This document shows, in pieces, positions 52,401-62,018 of a stretch of 64,000 nt of DNA. Below the pieces are notes generated by a model. It was given only the letters and a program-made list of their open reading frames with translations, made no database searches and was not told the DNA's origin. Numbering within the stretch: the first letter of the stretch is position 1; each line of letters begins with the position of its first letter. Origin of the DNA: XYD12-FULL-36-8 sp964613805 (GTDB lineage Bacteria > Bacteroidota > Ignavibacteria > Ignavibacteriales > Ignavibacteriaceae); the NCBI GenBank assembly GCA_964613805.1, contig CAZTJF010000007.1, positions 62,001-126,000 of the forward strand, given 5' to 3'. The position numbers were made by a program, and so were the translations under genes.

Positions 52401-53013
52401 ACCAATAAATGTTCTCGCTTATTCTGAATATGAAGAAGAAAAAGAACGGTTTGAATTTTTAAGAAAACAGCGAAATGATTTGCTTGAATCTGAAAGAGAT
52501 ATTGTAAAAACGATAGACGAAATAAATGTAACTGCCCAATCTTTATTCATGGAGACTTTTGAAAAGATAAGAGAAAATTTCATAAAGATTTTTAGGAACT
52601 TATTCAACCCTGGTGATGAGGCGGATTTACGATTGGCTGAGAATTCTGATCCGCTCGAAGCTAAAATAGAGATTATCGCAAAGCCAAAAGGTAAACGCCC
52701 CACTTCAATCGAACTTTTATCAGGCGGCGAAAAAACTTTAACTGCAATAGCCCTTCTGTTCGCAATTTATCTTGTTAAGCCAAGCCCATTTTGTATCCTT
52801 GATGAAATTGATGCTCCACTTGATGATGCTAACATTGATCGTTTTACCAGAATATTAGATGACTTCAGCAAGAACACACAATTTATTGTTGTAACACACA
52901 ACAAAAGAACAATGGAAGCAGCAAGCACTCTTTATGGTGTTACTATGCAGGAGGAAGGAATATCTAAGCTGGTAAGCGTTAGATTTAATGAGGAATTAAA
53001 TTTTGCTTCTTAG
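49420..53013 (+). CDS. smc: Chromosome segregation protein SMC
   Basis: A 1197-aa structural-maintenance-of-chromosomes ATPase. N-terminal Walker A GPNGCGKT (31-38), long coiled coils, a hinge (about 505-660), then the C-terminal signature LLSGGEKTL and Walker B FCILDEIDAPLDDANI. It organises and segregates the chromosome with ScpA/ScpB, which are not in the window. The start is TTG (49420), giving the standard N-terminus MYLSRLEIFGFKSFA; it lies 3 bases after the GH2-like stop, so the two are co-transcribed. Confidence 0.97.
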   Translation: MYLSRLEIFGFKSFAQKTSINFNEGITSIVGPNGCGKTNIVDAIRWCLGEQRSGTLRSDKMENVIFNGTNSKKPMGMAEVSLVIHNTKGILPTEYTDVTITRRIFRSGESEYLLNKNLCRLKDITNLFMDTGIGANAYSVIELKMVETILSDKADERRTMFEEAAGVNKYKLRRRLALRKLDDVKADLTRVNDIVTEVEKKVNSLERQAKRAEKFNKISTRLRELELDLAEREFALFNLQREEHRLKKNEFFDQRLNIDSDSSKQEDGLKQTKQNLSEIESLLKEKRSDVQLQTEKIYNLQNQISVSEERKKSIKNNIDNYLLELNELNDQLKNTEQIIGENQTELEELIFNISRKDNDKILITSDLDNSKTNLEEKKRELKEQRELLLEKVKEIANKENELSSLDKLVEGKKDLTEKLNHKIQTLTGNIAKTVGFIADLEQEKAEMVVRFQEAEAVFNQKQKEKEELEQQLNSLKGKELEERSLLNGIKDRIGFLQTLIDNLEGVSKGAKALLENNNWNIGDKSLLAHIGSTSEDYRIAVEASLKNNLNTILIESIEDLRKGIDLLKSSDIGKAAFYVTQQNGKRERNFFLWIKNLFTKRKFKSLENEIGFVAWTKNLIQTEDKWKVFFERYLDKTAIVNSIETALNLSKKYNAFNFVTVEGDYVDQYGIVEGGSIPKLDDSVFGRKQLLKNLRADFSKGEDVLNELKSKIEETESSLSSINLKVLSEQGRMLQNDIANIEKQIAQFEFERKKADDEIEKSREEIKNIAVELNQLDNEYTNLSMILKMYNDEKNKADEEFVKLEVNYKFSEDTYNSTFSNLNKLNLELERFSGEKKNIENSIDRDKESIELIKKSQHKRQADIANLNNELLALENLFAEKIPVLTELDHFKTVMLKEEEVIEAKYHSVREEINKADLILSNLRKQREHLTDEIHAVDIKVNELDINISNLKNNILENYSIHLEKKEFENLNEFNFTERTTEVHSLKQQIKNLGPINVLAYSEYEEEKERFEFLRKQRNDLLESERDIVKTIDEINVTAQSLFMETFEKIRENFIKIFRNLFNPGDEADLRLAENSDPLEAKIEIIAKPKGKRPTSIELLSGGEKTLTAIALLFAIYLVKPSPFCILDEIDAPLDDANIDRFTRILDDFSKNTQFIVVTHNKRTMEAASTLYGVTMQEEGISKLVSVRFNEELNFAS

Positions 53014-53014
53014 T

Positions 53015-54991
53015 ATGATGGGTTTATTATTACTTTTAGATTGGATAAGACCAAATGGAGTTAACTGCACATATTCTTTAATTTTAATTAGTCTTTTTTT
53101 TTCTGCAATCCCATTCGCAAAAACCTTCAGTCAAATTAAAAGTAAAATTGATGACAAAGTCCACAAAATAAATTCTTCGAATCCAGTGGATATTTCATCT
53201 GTCTACAATGGTCGTGGTGGGGTTTATCTTTTTTGGAAAGAGAGTCGTTCTTCAATTGAAAGCAAAGTATTTTACGCTTACTTAAATTTTAACAATAATT
53301 ATCCCACCGATATTTCCGGGTATAATATTTCTGAATTAAGTTTTATACAAAACAATCCCAAAGCAATCTCTTATATTTCAAATGATGCCGTAGTGGCATG
53401 GAAGGATTATTCGAACCAGTTTGCTGGTGATCTTTATTTACAGAGAATATCGAGGACAGAACCGCTTTGGTCAAAGACCGGCGTGCGGATCAATAATTCC
53501 CTCGAACAAATTTTTGATTATTCACTTTGTTCTGATAAGGCCGGGAACATTTTTGTTGTTTACATTACTCGAAACGAGTATCCCTCAAACGATTATAACT
53601 TGAATTATCAGCGTGTATTATACGATGGAAACTTGGCTTACAAGAATCAATCGGTAATTGTTGAAAGTTCGCCGCGAATAAAAAATAATCTTCAGATTTT
53701 TCATGATAATAGTGGTGGAGCGTTTATACTTTGGACTGAAAAAATAAATGACAAAGAATCTTTGCTCATTAAAAAATGTGATCCTTCCGGCAATTTAGTA
53801 TTCGGTAAACGACCAATAAAAATTTCTGGAACGCTTCATAATACCGTGAGATTTTGTGCTGACATAATCAACAAATCATTGCTTTACATTGCCTGGGAAA
53901 CTGATGACAAAAACATTTATCATCAGCTGATAAATAGTAAAGGAAAAGCCATTTGGACGGTTGGCGGAACTAAAGCAGTTTTTACAAAAGGAAAGAATAT
54001 GCTTCCGCAAACAGTGCAAAGCGATTCTCTTATTACATTATGCTGGTTAAATGATTTGAATAACAAAAGCAGTTTGTATCTGCAAAAGTTTAAAACAAGT
54101 GGGAAGGAAATCTGGAAAGACAGGGGCGTCTTGGCAACAAATCATAATGAAACTATTAAAAACTTTTCGCTTGCAAGTGATGGTGTGAGCGGACATTTTG
54201 TTGTATGGTCGTATGAAACTCCGTCCAATGATAATTGCCAACTTGGTATCCAGCAAATAGACAGCAAGGGAAAACTATTGCGGGATTCAGTTAGTACTTT
54301 CTCAACCCTTTCGACCGGTTGTGAGAAAAATTATTTCGCTGTTTTTCCGGATGGAACAGATTGCGCCTTAATATCTTATAAGACTTCTGATGGTCTGATC
54401 AAAGTTGAGAAGGTTCCCCGATTTCAAAAACCAGTGGGCGATTTTTTGTTTTTAGCATCGGAGTTAAGTGGAAAATCTGTTAAGCTTAAAATTAGCACAA
54501 ATGTTAAGGATAAAAATTTGCTTTTTATTGTTGAGCGACTTGCTCATTCAGATACCTCTGCAAATGTTTGGGAATATTTGGGAACTGTTGATGCTTCTGC
54601 TAACAGAACTGATTATGAATTTATTGATGATCCAACAGAGTTCGGCACTTTATATTACAGGACAATTCTAAAAAGTGATTCAAAAGAATTATTATCCAAT
54701 ATGTCGCGAATAGATTATTTAGAGGCGTCATCAAAAATTATTGTTGCACAAAATAATCCAAATCCATTTAGCGATTCTACAGTTATAAGTTTTTACTTGC
54801 CCGCTTCCGCATTGGTTGCACTTGAATATTTCGATGAACACGCAGAAAAAATCGGAGAGGTGACAGAAAGGGAATTCCCAGCAGGAGAAAATAGCATAAC
54901 GTTTTATGCGAGAGAACTTCAACCCGGAATTTATTTTTATAAACTCTTTACAAAAGACTTTGTGGATGTTAAAAAAATGGTTGTTGATTAA
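53015..54991 (+). CDS. Secreted protein with T9SS sorting tail
   Basis: A 658-aa exported protein, starting at the ATG at 53015 or 53018 (the TTG at 53003 would overlap smc). A long hydrophobic segment near the start (YSLILISLFFSAIPFAKTFS) works as signal peptide. The body is repeats of beta-propeller-like blades with Trp-rich patterns (VYLFWKES, AFILWTEK, LLYIAWETD). The C-terminus is a T9SS sorting domain: IIVAQNNPNPFSDSTVISFYL and PGIYFYKLF. It is probably surface-exposed. It lies directly after smc and just before the HAD gene. Confidence 0.8.
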   Translation: MMGLLLLLDWIRPNGVNCTYSLILISLFFSAIPFAKTFSQIKSKIDDKVHKINSSNPVDISSVYNGRGGVYLFWKESRSSIESKVFYAYLNFNNNYPTDISGYNISELSFIQNNPKAISYISNDAVVAWKDYSNQFAGDLYLQRISRTEPLWSKTGVRINNSLEQIFDYSLCSDKAGNIFVVYITRNEYPSNDYNLNYQRVLYDGNLAYKNQSVIVESSPRIKNNLQIFHDNSGGAFILWTEKINDKESLLIKKCDPSGNLVFGKRPIKISGTLHNTVRFCADIINKSLLYIAWETDDKNIYHQLINSKGKAIWTVGGTKAVFTKGKNMLPQTVQSDSLITLCWLNDLNNKSSLYLQKFKTSGKEIWKDRGVLATNHNETIKNFSLASDGVSGHFVVWSYETPSNDNCQLGIQQIDSKGKLLRDSVSTFSTLSTGCEKNYFAVFPDGTDCALISYKTSDGLIKVEKVPRFQKPVGDFLFLASELSGKSVKLKISTNVKDKNLLFIVERLAHSDTSANVWEYLGTVDASANRTDYEFIDDPTEFGTLYYRTILKSDSKELLSNMSRIDYLEASSKIIVAQNNPNPFSDSTVISFYLPASALVALEYFDEHAEKIGEVTEREFPAGENSITFYARELQPGIYFYKLFTKDFVDVKKMVVD

Positions 54992-55714
54992 ATGAATGCC
55001 AATAAGTTCAAGCTGTTTGTAGATTTTGACGGCACAATTACAAAACAGGATGTCGGTGAAGCTATATTCAGAAGGTTCGGCAGTGCTTCTGAAACAGACA
55101 TTATCGTTGCTGATTTAGTAAGTGGAAAGATAACTGCCCGCAAGTGCTGGGAATTATTGTTTTCTACCATTATCAAGGTTGATCCAAAATTGCTAAACGA
55201 GTTCATTGATATAATGGAAATTGATTCGACATTTCCCAAGTTCCATAAATATTGTTTAGATAACGATATCGTGATGTTTGTGTTAAGCGACGGATTCGAT
55301 TATTATATAAATCGAATATTTAAAAGAGAAAAGTTGAATCACATAAAAGTATTTGCGAACAGTTTAACCATAAATGAAAACAATGAATTGGTTCCTTCTT
55401 TTCCTTATTTTGATATTGATTGCCAAACCTCTGCAAATTGCAAAAGAAATCATATATTGAACAACAGCAGCGATGACGATTATACAATTTGCATAGGCGA
55501 CGGTAATTCTGATAAATATTCAACAGAGTTCTGTGATTTTATTTTCGCCAAGGATGATTTGCTTAGATATTGTGAGAAAGAGAGAATAACTTATTTCCCA
55601 TTTAATAACTTTGATGACGTCATTACACGTCTCGAATTTCTAAAATCAAAAAAGCGTTTAAAGAAGCGGTATCAAGCCGAATTAAAAAGAAGAGAAGTTT
55701 ATTTACAAGAATAA
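54992..55714 (+). CDS. HAD-family phosphatase (MtnX/phosphoserine phosphatase-like)
   Basis: A 240-aa haloacid dehalogenase-type phosphatase. The catalytic loop DFDGTIT is at 11-17 (Asp11 nucleophile, Asp13 acid), motif II is FVLSDGFDYYI and motif III/IV IGDGNSDKYS. The form with the small helical cap resembles MtnX-type and SerB-type enzymes. Substrate is unknown. It begins directly after the stop of the T9SS protein and 1 base before the ICMT-like gene. Confidence 0.85.
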   Translation: MNANKFKLFVDFDGTITKQDVGEAIFRRFGSASETDIIVADLVSGKITARKCWELLFSTIIKVDPKLLNEFIDIMEIDSTFPKFHKYCLDNDIVMFVLSDGFDYYINRIFKREKLNHIKVFANSLTINENNELVPSFPYFDIDCQTSANCKRNHILNNSSDDDYTICIGDGNSDKYSTEFCDFIFAKDDLLRYCEKERITYFPFNNFDDVITRLEFLKSKKRLKKRYQAELKRREVYLQE

Positions 55715-55715
55715 T

Positions 55716-56303
55716 ATGTCTGCAATTGCATCAAAAATATTTAAGTATAGAAGTTATACCCCAATTCCATTTTTACTCATAATGTTTTTCTATGCTAATC
55801 CTAACGTTTGGAGCATTATCCTGGGTTTTATAGTTGCACTGCTTGGAGAGTTAATTAGACTTTGGGGAGTAAGTTGGGCGGGCAGTGAAACCCGCACAAC
55901 GGGATCGGTTGGAGGAACATTTTTAGTTATCAGCGGACCATTTGCTTACGTTCGCAATCCCCTTTACGTGGGTAATATTTTGATGTACACAGGTTTGGGA
56001 ATTATGTCCTTTGCGTTGTTTCCTTATTTACAAATATGCGGATTATTGTTTTTCTTCTTTCAATATAAACTTATTGTAAAAGAAGAAGAGCGTTATCTTG
56101 AAAAAACCTACGGTCAAGATTACGAAAATTACCGCAAGAATGTTCCAAGTTTTTTTCCACGGTTTAAAGCTTATAGGGTTGAAGGACTTGAGCAGCCAGA
56201 ATTTAGCTTGAAAGAGGGGCTAAGGTCTGAAAAAAGAAGTTTACAGGCGTTCGGATTTGTTGCATTAACAATAGTTCTCATATGGTTTCTTAGAAGAATG
56301 TAA
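55716..56303 (+). CDS. Isoprenylcysteine carboxyl methyltransferase-family membrane methyltransferase
   Basis: A 195-aa ICMT/PEMT-type membrane methyltransferase. The SAM-binding core is GPFAYVRNPLYVGNILMYTGLG, followed by the late KEEERYLEKTYGQDYENYRKNVPSFFP motif. Four to five membrane helices are seen. Bacterial members methylate lipid or small-molecule targets; the target is unknown. It sits in a run of plus-strand genes with HAD, lpxB, acyltransferase and lpxK, which suggests an envelope lipid role. Confidence 0.85.
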   Translation: MSAIASKIFKYRSYTPIPFLLIMFFYANPNVWSIILGFIVALLGELIRLWGVSWAGSETRTTGSVGGTFLVISGPFAYVRNPLYVGNILMYTGLGIMSFALFPYLQICGLLFFFFQYKLIVKEEERYLEKTYGQDYENYRKNVPSFFPRFKAYRVEGLEQPEFSLKEGLRSEKRSLQAFGFVALTIVLIWFLRRM

Positions 56304-56326
56304 ATTTAATAGAGCAATAATTTAAG

Positions 56327-57472
56327 TTGATTAAATCAAAAACAAATATTTTAATCATTGCCGGCGAAGTTTCCGGAGATATGCACGGAGCAGCATTGAT
56401 CCATGAACTTAAAAAGATTGACCGCAATATTGAGTTTTTTGGTATCGGCGGCAATTTAATGAAGAATGAAGAAACCTATTTACTTTATCATATTAATCGA
56501 ATGGCGTTTCTGGGATTTGTTGAAGTTGTGCAGCACATTCCTTTCGTCAAGCATGTTCAATCCGAGTTGATTGATATGGTTCACGGTAGAAATATCAAAA
56601 CTATTATTTTAATTGATTATCCAGGATTTAATCTTAACATTGCAGAGAAACTTAGGCGCTTAGATGTTAAAATAATCTATTACATTTCCCCTCAAGTGTG
56701 GGCTTGGGGTAAAAATAGAATCAACAAGATTAAGTGTCTAGTAGATAAGATGATAGTTGTTTTCCCATTCGAGAAAGAAATTTATCAAAAAGCAGGTGTA
56801 AACGTAGAGTATGTTGGTCATCCGCTGATGGACATTATTAACGATCATACATTTATGGATAAATCTGAATTATTCAACAACTACGCACTTGATTCGTCAA
56901 AAGATATTCTTCTGGTAATGCCAGGCAGCCGAAAACAAGAAGTGGAAAAGATTTTTCCCGCAAGCATAAATGCGGCAGGTAAAATAGCTGAGGAATTCAA
57001 TATGCAGATTGTTATAAATGCGTCAGAAAATATTAGCGAAAGATTTTTGCGTCACCTAACCAAAAATAGAAATTACACCGTGATTAAAGGTCACACATAC
57101 GATTTAATGAAATATGCAAAGTTCGGAATAATTAAATCTGGCACTTCGACTTTAGAAGCGGCGCTCTTTCAATTACCTATGGTGATAGTTTACAAAACAA
57201 GCGGTCTAAATTATTTTATCGGGAAGCGGCTGATAAAAGTTAAAAACGTTGGGATGCCAAATATAATTTTAAATGAAACGGTTGTTCCTGAACTTATTCA
57301 AAGTGATGCCACGCCAAAATTGATATTTGAGAAGAGTAAGGAGATTTTGTCGAATCCTACGCTTTACGAATCAATTAAGAAAAAACTTGGCGGCGTGAGA
57401 GAAAAGTTTGGTGAAAACGGAGCTTCAAAAAAAGCCGCAAAGATAATTTTTGAAATGATGAATGAAACTTAA
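56327..57472 (+). CDS. lpxB: Lipid-A-disaccharide synthase
   Basis: A GT19 enzyme joining UDP-2,3-diacylglucosamine and lipid X. Conserved blocks: IIAGEVSGDMHGAAL near the N-terminus, GIGGNLM, LIDYPGFNLNIAEKL, ISPQVWAWGKNRI, FPFEKEIYQ, VGHPLMD and GTSTLEAALFQLPMVIVYK. Length 381 aa is normal. The start is TTG at 56327. The acyltransferase gene overlaps its end by 11 nt and lpxK follows, a lipid A cluster. Confidence 0.96.
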   Translation: MIKSKTNILIIAGEVSGDMHGAALIHELKKIDRNIEFFGIGGNLMKNEETYLLYHINRMAFLGFVEVVQHIPFVKHVQSELIDMVHGRNIKTIILIDYPGFNLNIAEKLRRLDVKIIYYISPQVWAWGKNRINKIKCLVDKMIVVFPFEKEIYQKAGVNVEYVGHPLMDIINDHTFMDKSELFNNYALDSSKDILLVMPGSRKQEVEKIFPASINAAGKIAEEFNMQIVINASENISERFLRHLTKNRNYTVIKGHTYDLMKYAKFGIIKSGTSTLEAALFQLPMVIVYKTSGLNYFIGKRLIKVKNVGMPNIILNETVVPELIQSDATPKLIFEKSKEILSNPTLYESIKKKLGGVREKFGENGASKKAAKIIFEMMNET

Positions 57473-58121
57473 AAAGGTTAAACAGAACACATTAAGATTT
57501 ACAGGTAATATTTTTCTTTATCATGCAGTAAATGTTCTTTGTAAATCATTACGAATTTGCTTTGTGAACAAACAGACGCTGGATGAACTTGTGCGCAACA
57601 AGAAAAACTTTGTCCTTGCGTTTTGGCATGGCACGATGCTTCTGCCGTGGTATTTGCATCGCAATAAAAATTTTGCCGCACTTATAAGCAAAAGCAAGGA
57701 TGGGGATCTTCTTAGTAAAATATTAAAACACTGGAATTATAATGTTATCAGAGGATCGAGCAGCGTCGGTGGTGATGTTGCGCTGGGCATAATGGTAGAC
57801 TTTGCAAAAAATAACAGCTCAATTGCAATTACTCCTGATGGACCCCGTGGTCCCGCCTTCAAATTAAAAGCAGGAGCTGTCATAACTGCAAAAAAAAGTG
57901 GGCTGCCGCTTGTACTTTTAGGCGTTGGTTATAAAAGAAAAAAAAGATTGAAAAGCTGGGATTCGTTTCAGGTGCCGTTTTTTTTCTCTAAAGCTAAAGT
58001 AACTTTCTCGGATGCAATTTATGTTGATTCCAAACTAAGTTATGATGATACATCTAAAGTGATTGAGAACTGTGAATTGCAATTAAGAAAACTGCAGGAA
58101 GAAAGTGAAAAATTTAATTAG
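57462..58121 (+). CDS. Lysophospholipid acyltransferase-family protein (DUF374)
   Basis: A 219-aa acyltransferase of the LPLAT/DUF374 type. Motif I is FWHGTMLLPW (His56) where classical LPLATs have H(x)4D; DUF374 has this WHG variant. The DUF374 hallmark RGSSSVGG and ITPDGPRGPAF follow. It is a candidate lipid A or KDO-linked acyl transferase. It overlaps lpxB and precedes lpxK, strongly linking it to lipid A. Confidence 0.88.
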   Translation: MKLKKVKQNTLRFTGNIFLYHAVNVLCKSLRICFVNKQTLDELVRNKKNFVLAFWHGTMLLPWYLHRNKNFAALISKSKDGDLLSKILKHWNYNVIRGSSSVGGDVALGIMVDFAKNNSSIAITPDGPRGPAFKLKAGAVITAKKSGLPLVLLGVGYKRKKRLKSWDSFQVPFFFSKAKVTFSDAIYVDSKLSYDDTSKVIENCELQLRKLQEESEKFN

Positions 58122-58141
58122 CGATAACGCTTAAATTATAA

Positions 58142-59185
58142 ATGAAAATCATTCGATTTCTGTTAATTCCTTTTGTTCCGATTTTTGCTGTAATAGTAAA
58201 ACTCAGGAATAAACTATTTGATAAAGGAATATTCAAAGCAGAATCTGTTAGTGCCAAGGTTATTTCCGTTGGTAATATTAACATAGGCGGGTCAGGTAAA
58301 ACCCCGCTGGTAATATTTTTGGCTAACTTATTAAAAAATGAAAATAGAAAAGTTGGTGTTTTAAGCCGCGGTTACGGACGTAAATCAAGAGGATATATTC
58401 TCGTCTCTGATGGGAATAAGATGCTGACTGATGTTGAATCATGCGGCGATGAGATTTTACTTACAGCAGATGAGTGCAAAGTTCCAAGTGCTGTGTCTGA
58501 AAAAAGAATTGATGGGGCAAAGGCGTTAATTTCAGATCAGCATGTAGATACAATCGTGCTTGATGATGCGTTTCAACACCGATGGATTAAGCGAAATGTT
58601 GATTTGCTTATTTGTGAGCAAAGATTTTTAATCAGTCCGGATTTTTTTGATCACTATCTTTTACCTGCCGGACTTATGAGGGAACCATTTAGCTCTATTG
58701 AGCGGGCAAGTGCAGTAATAATAAACAGAAAATTTTCTCAGCCGCGGGAAATTCCTAATAATGTTAAAAGATACTTCACAAATAAAAAAATGTTTGCTGC
58801 TTACTATGCTGCAAAAGGGTTTATTGATATTAAAAGAAAAACAGAGTATAATTTAAGCGAGTTCGAAGGTCAAAAAAGTTTGGTCGTTTGTGGAATAGCA
58901 AACCCATATTCATTTTTTACGGCATTAAAGCAAACAAATGTAGATACGGAAAACTATTTAATTTTCCGCGATCACAAGTATTACACTAACAAAGAAATCC
59001 AGAAGATTAGAAAATTGTTCTATGCTTCAAATTCACATTCAGTAGTTACAACGCAAAAGGATGCTGTGAAACTTTCCGAGTATCACAATGAGTTAGATGA
59101 CATAGATATTTTTTACCTTAAAATTGAACTAATGATGGATGATCCAGCTTCATTCAAAGAATTTTTATTAAATAAAATAAACTAA
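58142..59185 (+). CDS. lpxK: Tetraacyldisaccharide 4'-kinase
   Basis: Phosphorylates the 4' position of the lipid A disaccharide. Walker A reads GGSGKTP (49-55), then the LSRGYGRKSRGYILVS block, DDAFQHRWIKRNVDLL and LLPAGLMREPFSSIERA, all as in LpxK. Length 347 aa. It lies 20 bases after the acyltransferase gene. Confidence 0.96.
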   Translation: MKIIRFLLIPFVPIFAVIVKLRNKLFDKGIFKAESVSAKVISVGNINIGGSGKTPLVIFLANLLKNENRKVGVLSRGYGRKSRGYILVSDGNKMLTDVESCGDEILLTADECKVPSAVSEKRIDGAKALISDQHVDTIVLDDAFQHRWIKRNVDLLICEQRFLISPDFFDHYLLPAGLMREPFSSIERASAVIINRKFSQPREIPNNVKRYFTNKKMFAAYYAAKGFIDIKRKTEYNLSEFEGQKSLVVCGIANPYSFFTALKQTNVDTENYLIFRDHKYYTNKEIQKIRKLFYASNSHSVVTTQKDAVKLSEYHNELDDIDIFYLKIELMMDDPASFKEFLLNKIN

Positions 59186-59237
59186 TTAAAGACATAACAA
59201 GTTAATTTCAGAATAAACTATACGGAGGATCTACTTA

Positions 59238-62009
59238 ATGGCTAAAAATAAAAAATATGTATACTTTTTCGGTGGCAAAAAAGCTGAAGGGAAAGCAGAA
59301 ATGAAAGCGCTTCTTGGCGGCAAAGGAGCCAATCTTGCAGAAATGGTAAATTTAGGATTGCCGGTTCCTGCTGGATTCACAATTTCAACAGAAGTCTGCA
59401 CGGCTTATTATAAGAACAATAAAAAATATCCTAAAGAACTTGATAAACAAATGAAAGACGCTCTTGTGAAAGTTGAAAAAGAGATGGGCGCCAAATTCGG
59501 TGATAAAACTAACCCACTATTACTATCTGTTCGTTCAGGTGCAAGAGCATCAATGCCTGGAATGATGGAAACAATTTTGAACGTTGGTTTGAATAATGAA
59601 ACTCGCGAAGCTCTAATTGCTAAATCAGGCAATCCCAGATTCGTTTATGATTCTCATCGAAGATTGATCCAAATGTATTCTGATGTTGTGATGGAGAAAG
59701 CTGCTGGAATTGAAACCGAAGAAGGAAAAGGTGTTCGTCAACAGCTTGAAAAAGAGCTTCATAAAATGAAGGAATCAAAGGGTTATCATAACGATACTGA
59801 TTTAACTGCAGATGATTTAAAAAATCTCGTTGAAATTTATAAAACTAAAGTTCAAGAAGTTCTTGGCAAACCATTTCCAGAAGATCCAATGCAGCAGCTT
59901 TGGGGAGCAGTTTCAGCCGTATTTCAAAGTTGGATGGGCAAACGAGCAATTTCTTACAGAAGAATAGAAGGAATTCCCGATGATTGGGGAACTGCTGTGA
60001 ACGTTCAATCAATGGTGTTTGGAAATATGGGTGATACCTCTGCAACAGGTGTTGCTTTCACACGTAATCCAGCAACGGGTGAAAATCATTTTTACGGAGA
60101 GTGGCTGACAAATGCACAGGGCGAAGATGTTGTTGCAGGAACAAGGACTCCAAATCCTATAAACATTGTTGGGAAAAGCGAGCATACCGCACATCTTCAG
60201 TCTCTCGAGGAAGCAATGCCTGAGACATATAAGCAGCTTCACAAGATCGAAAGGAATCTTGAGAAGCATTATCATGATATGCTTGATATTGAATTTACAA
60301 TTCAAGAAGGAAAACTTTATATGCTTCAATGCCGTGTTGGGAAAAGAAACGGGCCGGCGGCACTGAAGATGGCTGTAGATATGTACAAAGAAAAATTAAT
60401 TACAAAAGAAGAAGCGGTGATGCGTGTTAAACCCGAACAGCTTGATGAGCTTCTTCATCCGATAGTTGATCCAAAAGCAGAAATGACTACCAAAGCAATT
60501 GCCAAAGGATTACCGGCAGGTCCTGGTGGTGCAACCGGACAGGTTGTTTTTTCCGCTGCTGATGCTGTGGCTTGGGCAAAGGAAGGAAAGAAAGTCATTC
60601 TTGTTCGCGAAGAAACAAATCCGGAAGATATAGAAGGAATGAGAGCCGCTCAAGCAATTCTTACAGGACGAGGAGGAATGACATCTCACGCAGCACTTGT
60701 AGCACGCGGCTGGGGCAAATGCTGTATAGTTGGAGCAGGATCATTAAAAATAAACTATGGTGAAAAATACTTCACTGTTGGCGGTGTAACAGTTCGTGAA
60801 GGTGATTGGATAACTCTTAATGGAACGAAAGGTGCAATTTATGTTGGTGAACTTCCAATGATAAAAGCCGCTGAAGAAAATCCGGATTTTGTTGCTTTCA
60901 TGAAGTTATGTGATCAAGTGAGAAAATTAAAAGTTAGAACAAATGCTGATACACCCGAAGATGCTGCAAGAGCAAGAGCTTTTGGCGCAGAAGGTATCGG
61001 ATTGTTCAGAACCGAACACATGTTCTATGGTGTTGGAAGCGAAGAACCATTATTCAAGCTTCGTAAAATGATTGTGTCGAAGAATGAAGCTGAAAGAAGA
61101 AGCGCATTGAACGAATTATTTATTCATGTAAAATCTGATATCAAAGGTACGCTCAAAGCGATGGATGGATTTCCGGTTACAATCAGAACTCTTGATCCGC
61201 CTCTTCATGAATTTGTACCCAACAGGGAAGAGGAAAGAGAAAAACTTGCTTCAAGTTTAGGAATTTCTCTTAAGGAATTAAATGAAAGAGCCGACGCATT
61301 ACATGAGAACAACCCAATGATGGGACATCGCGGTGTTCGACTTGGTATTACTTATCCCGAAGTAACTGAAATGCAGGTGCGAGCAATCTTCGAAGCAGAA
61401 GCAGAATTGATGAAAGAAGGCAAGAAACCATTTGCAGAAATAATGATCCCGGTTTTAGGTCATGTAAATGAGCTTGAACATCAGTACGAAATTGTGCAAA
61501 AAGTTCATACAGAAGTTTGCGAAAAGTTTGGCATGAAAAAAATTCCTCATCTTTACGGAACAATGATTGAAATTCCGCGTGCATGTTTAACTGCAGATAA
61601 AATTGCCGAGTATGCTCAGTTTTTCTCTTTTGGTACAAACGATCTCACCCAAATGGGATTTGGTTTTTCAAGAGATGATATGGGCGGTTTCTTGGTAGAT
61701 TATCTTGAAAAGAAAATTCTTCCGGTTGATCCTTTCCAATCAATTGATGTTGAAGGTATCGGACAGTTGATGATTACTGCTGTTCAAAGAGGAAGAGCAA
61801 CTCGTTCTGATTTGAAAATCGGAATTTGCGGTGAGCATGGCGGTGAACCAGCTTCTGTAGAATTCTGTCATCAAATTGGATTGAACTACGTTAGTTGTTC
61901 TCCTTTCAGAGTTCCGATCGCCAGATTGGCTGCTGCAAGAGCAACTGTTAAAGAAATGGAAAGTAAGAAAGGTGTAAAAAAGTCTAAGTCGGTAAAAAAG
62001 AAAAAATAG
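59238..62009 (+). CDS. ppdK: Pyruvate, phosphate dikinase
   Basis: Interconverts pyruvate + ATP + Pi and PEP + AMP + PPi. The ATP-grasp N-terminal part carries GGKGANLAEMVNLGLPVPAGF; the phosphohistidine domain has GGMTSHAALVARGWG with the catalytic His; the C-terminal PEP barrel has EGIGLFRTEHMF, SFGTNDLTQM and the catalytic Cys in GICGEHGG. The 923-aa length slightly exceeds the usual 875-890 because of a Lys-rich C-terminal tail and an N-terminal extension. A GGAGG ribosome site lies upstream. Confidence 0.97.
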   Translation: MAKNKKYVYFFGGKKAEGKAEMKALLGGKGANLAEMVNLGLPVPAGFTISTEVCTAYYKNNKKYPKELDKQMKDALVKVEKEMGAKFGDKTNPLLLSVRSGARASMPGMMETILNVGLNNETREALIAKSGNPRFVYDSHRRLIQMYSDVVMEKAAGIETEEGKGVRQQLEKELHKMKESKGYHNDTDLTADDLKNLVEIYKTKVQEVLGKPFPEDPMQQLWGAVSAVFQSWMGKRAISYRRIEGIPDDWGTAVNVQSMVFGNMGDTSATGVAFTRNPATGENHFYGEWLTNAQGEDVVAGTRTPNPINIVGKSEHTAHLQSLEEAMPETYKQLHKIERNLEKHYHDMLDIEFTIQEGKLYMLQCRVGKRNGPAALKMAVDMYKEKLITKEEAVMRVKPEQLDELLHPIVDPKAEMTTKAIAKGLPAGPGGATGQVVFSAADAVAWAKEGKKVILVREETNPEDIEGMRAAQAILTGRGGMTSHAALVARGWGKCCIVGAGSLKINYGEKYFTVGGVTVREGDWITLNGTKGAIYVGELPMIKAAEENPDFVAFMKLCDQVRKLKVRTNADTPEDAARARAFGAEGIGLFRTEHMFYGVGSEEPLFKLRKMIVSKNEAERRSALNELFIHVKSDIKGTLKAMDGFPVTIRTLDPPLHEFVPNREEEREKLASSLGISLKELNERADALHENNPMMGHRGVRLGITYPEVTEMQVRAIFEAEAELMKEGKKPFAEIMIPVLGHVNELEHQYEIVQKVHTEVCEKFGMKKIPHLYGTMIEIPRACLTADKIAEYAQFFSFGTNDLTQMGFGFSRDDMGGFLVDYLEKKILPVDPFQSIDVEGIGQLMITAVQRGRATRSDLKIGICGEHGGEPASVEFCHQIGLNYVSCSPFRVPIARLAAARATVKEMESKKGVKKSKSVKKKK

Positions 62010-62018
62010 CAAATAATT

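Noticed and set aside
60009..60329. Antisense 106-codon frame within ppdK
   Set aside because: Lies entirely inside a well-identified conserved gene; no independent evidence.
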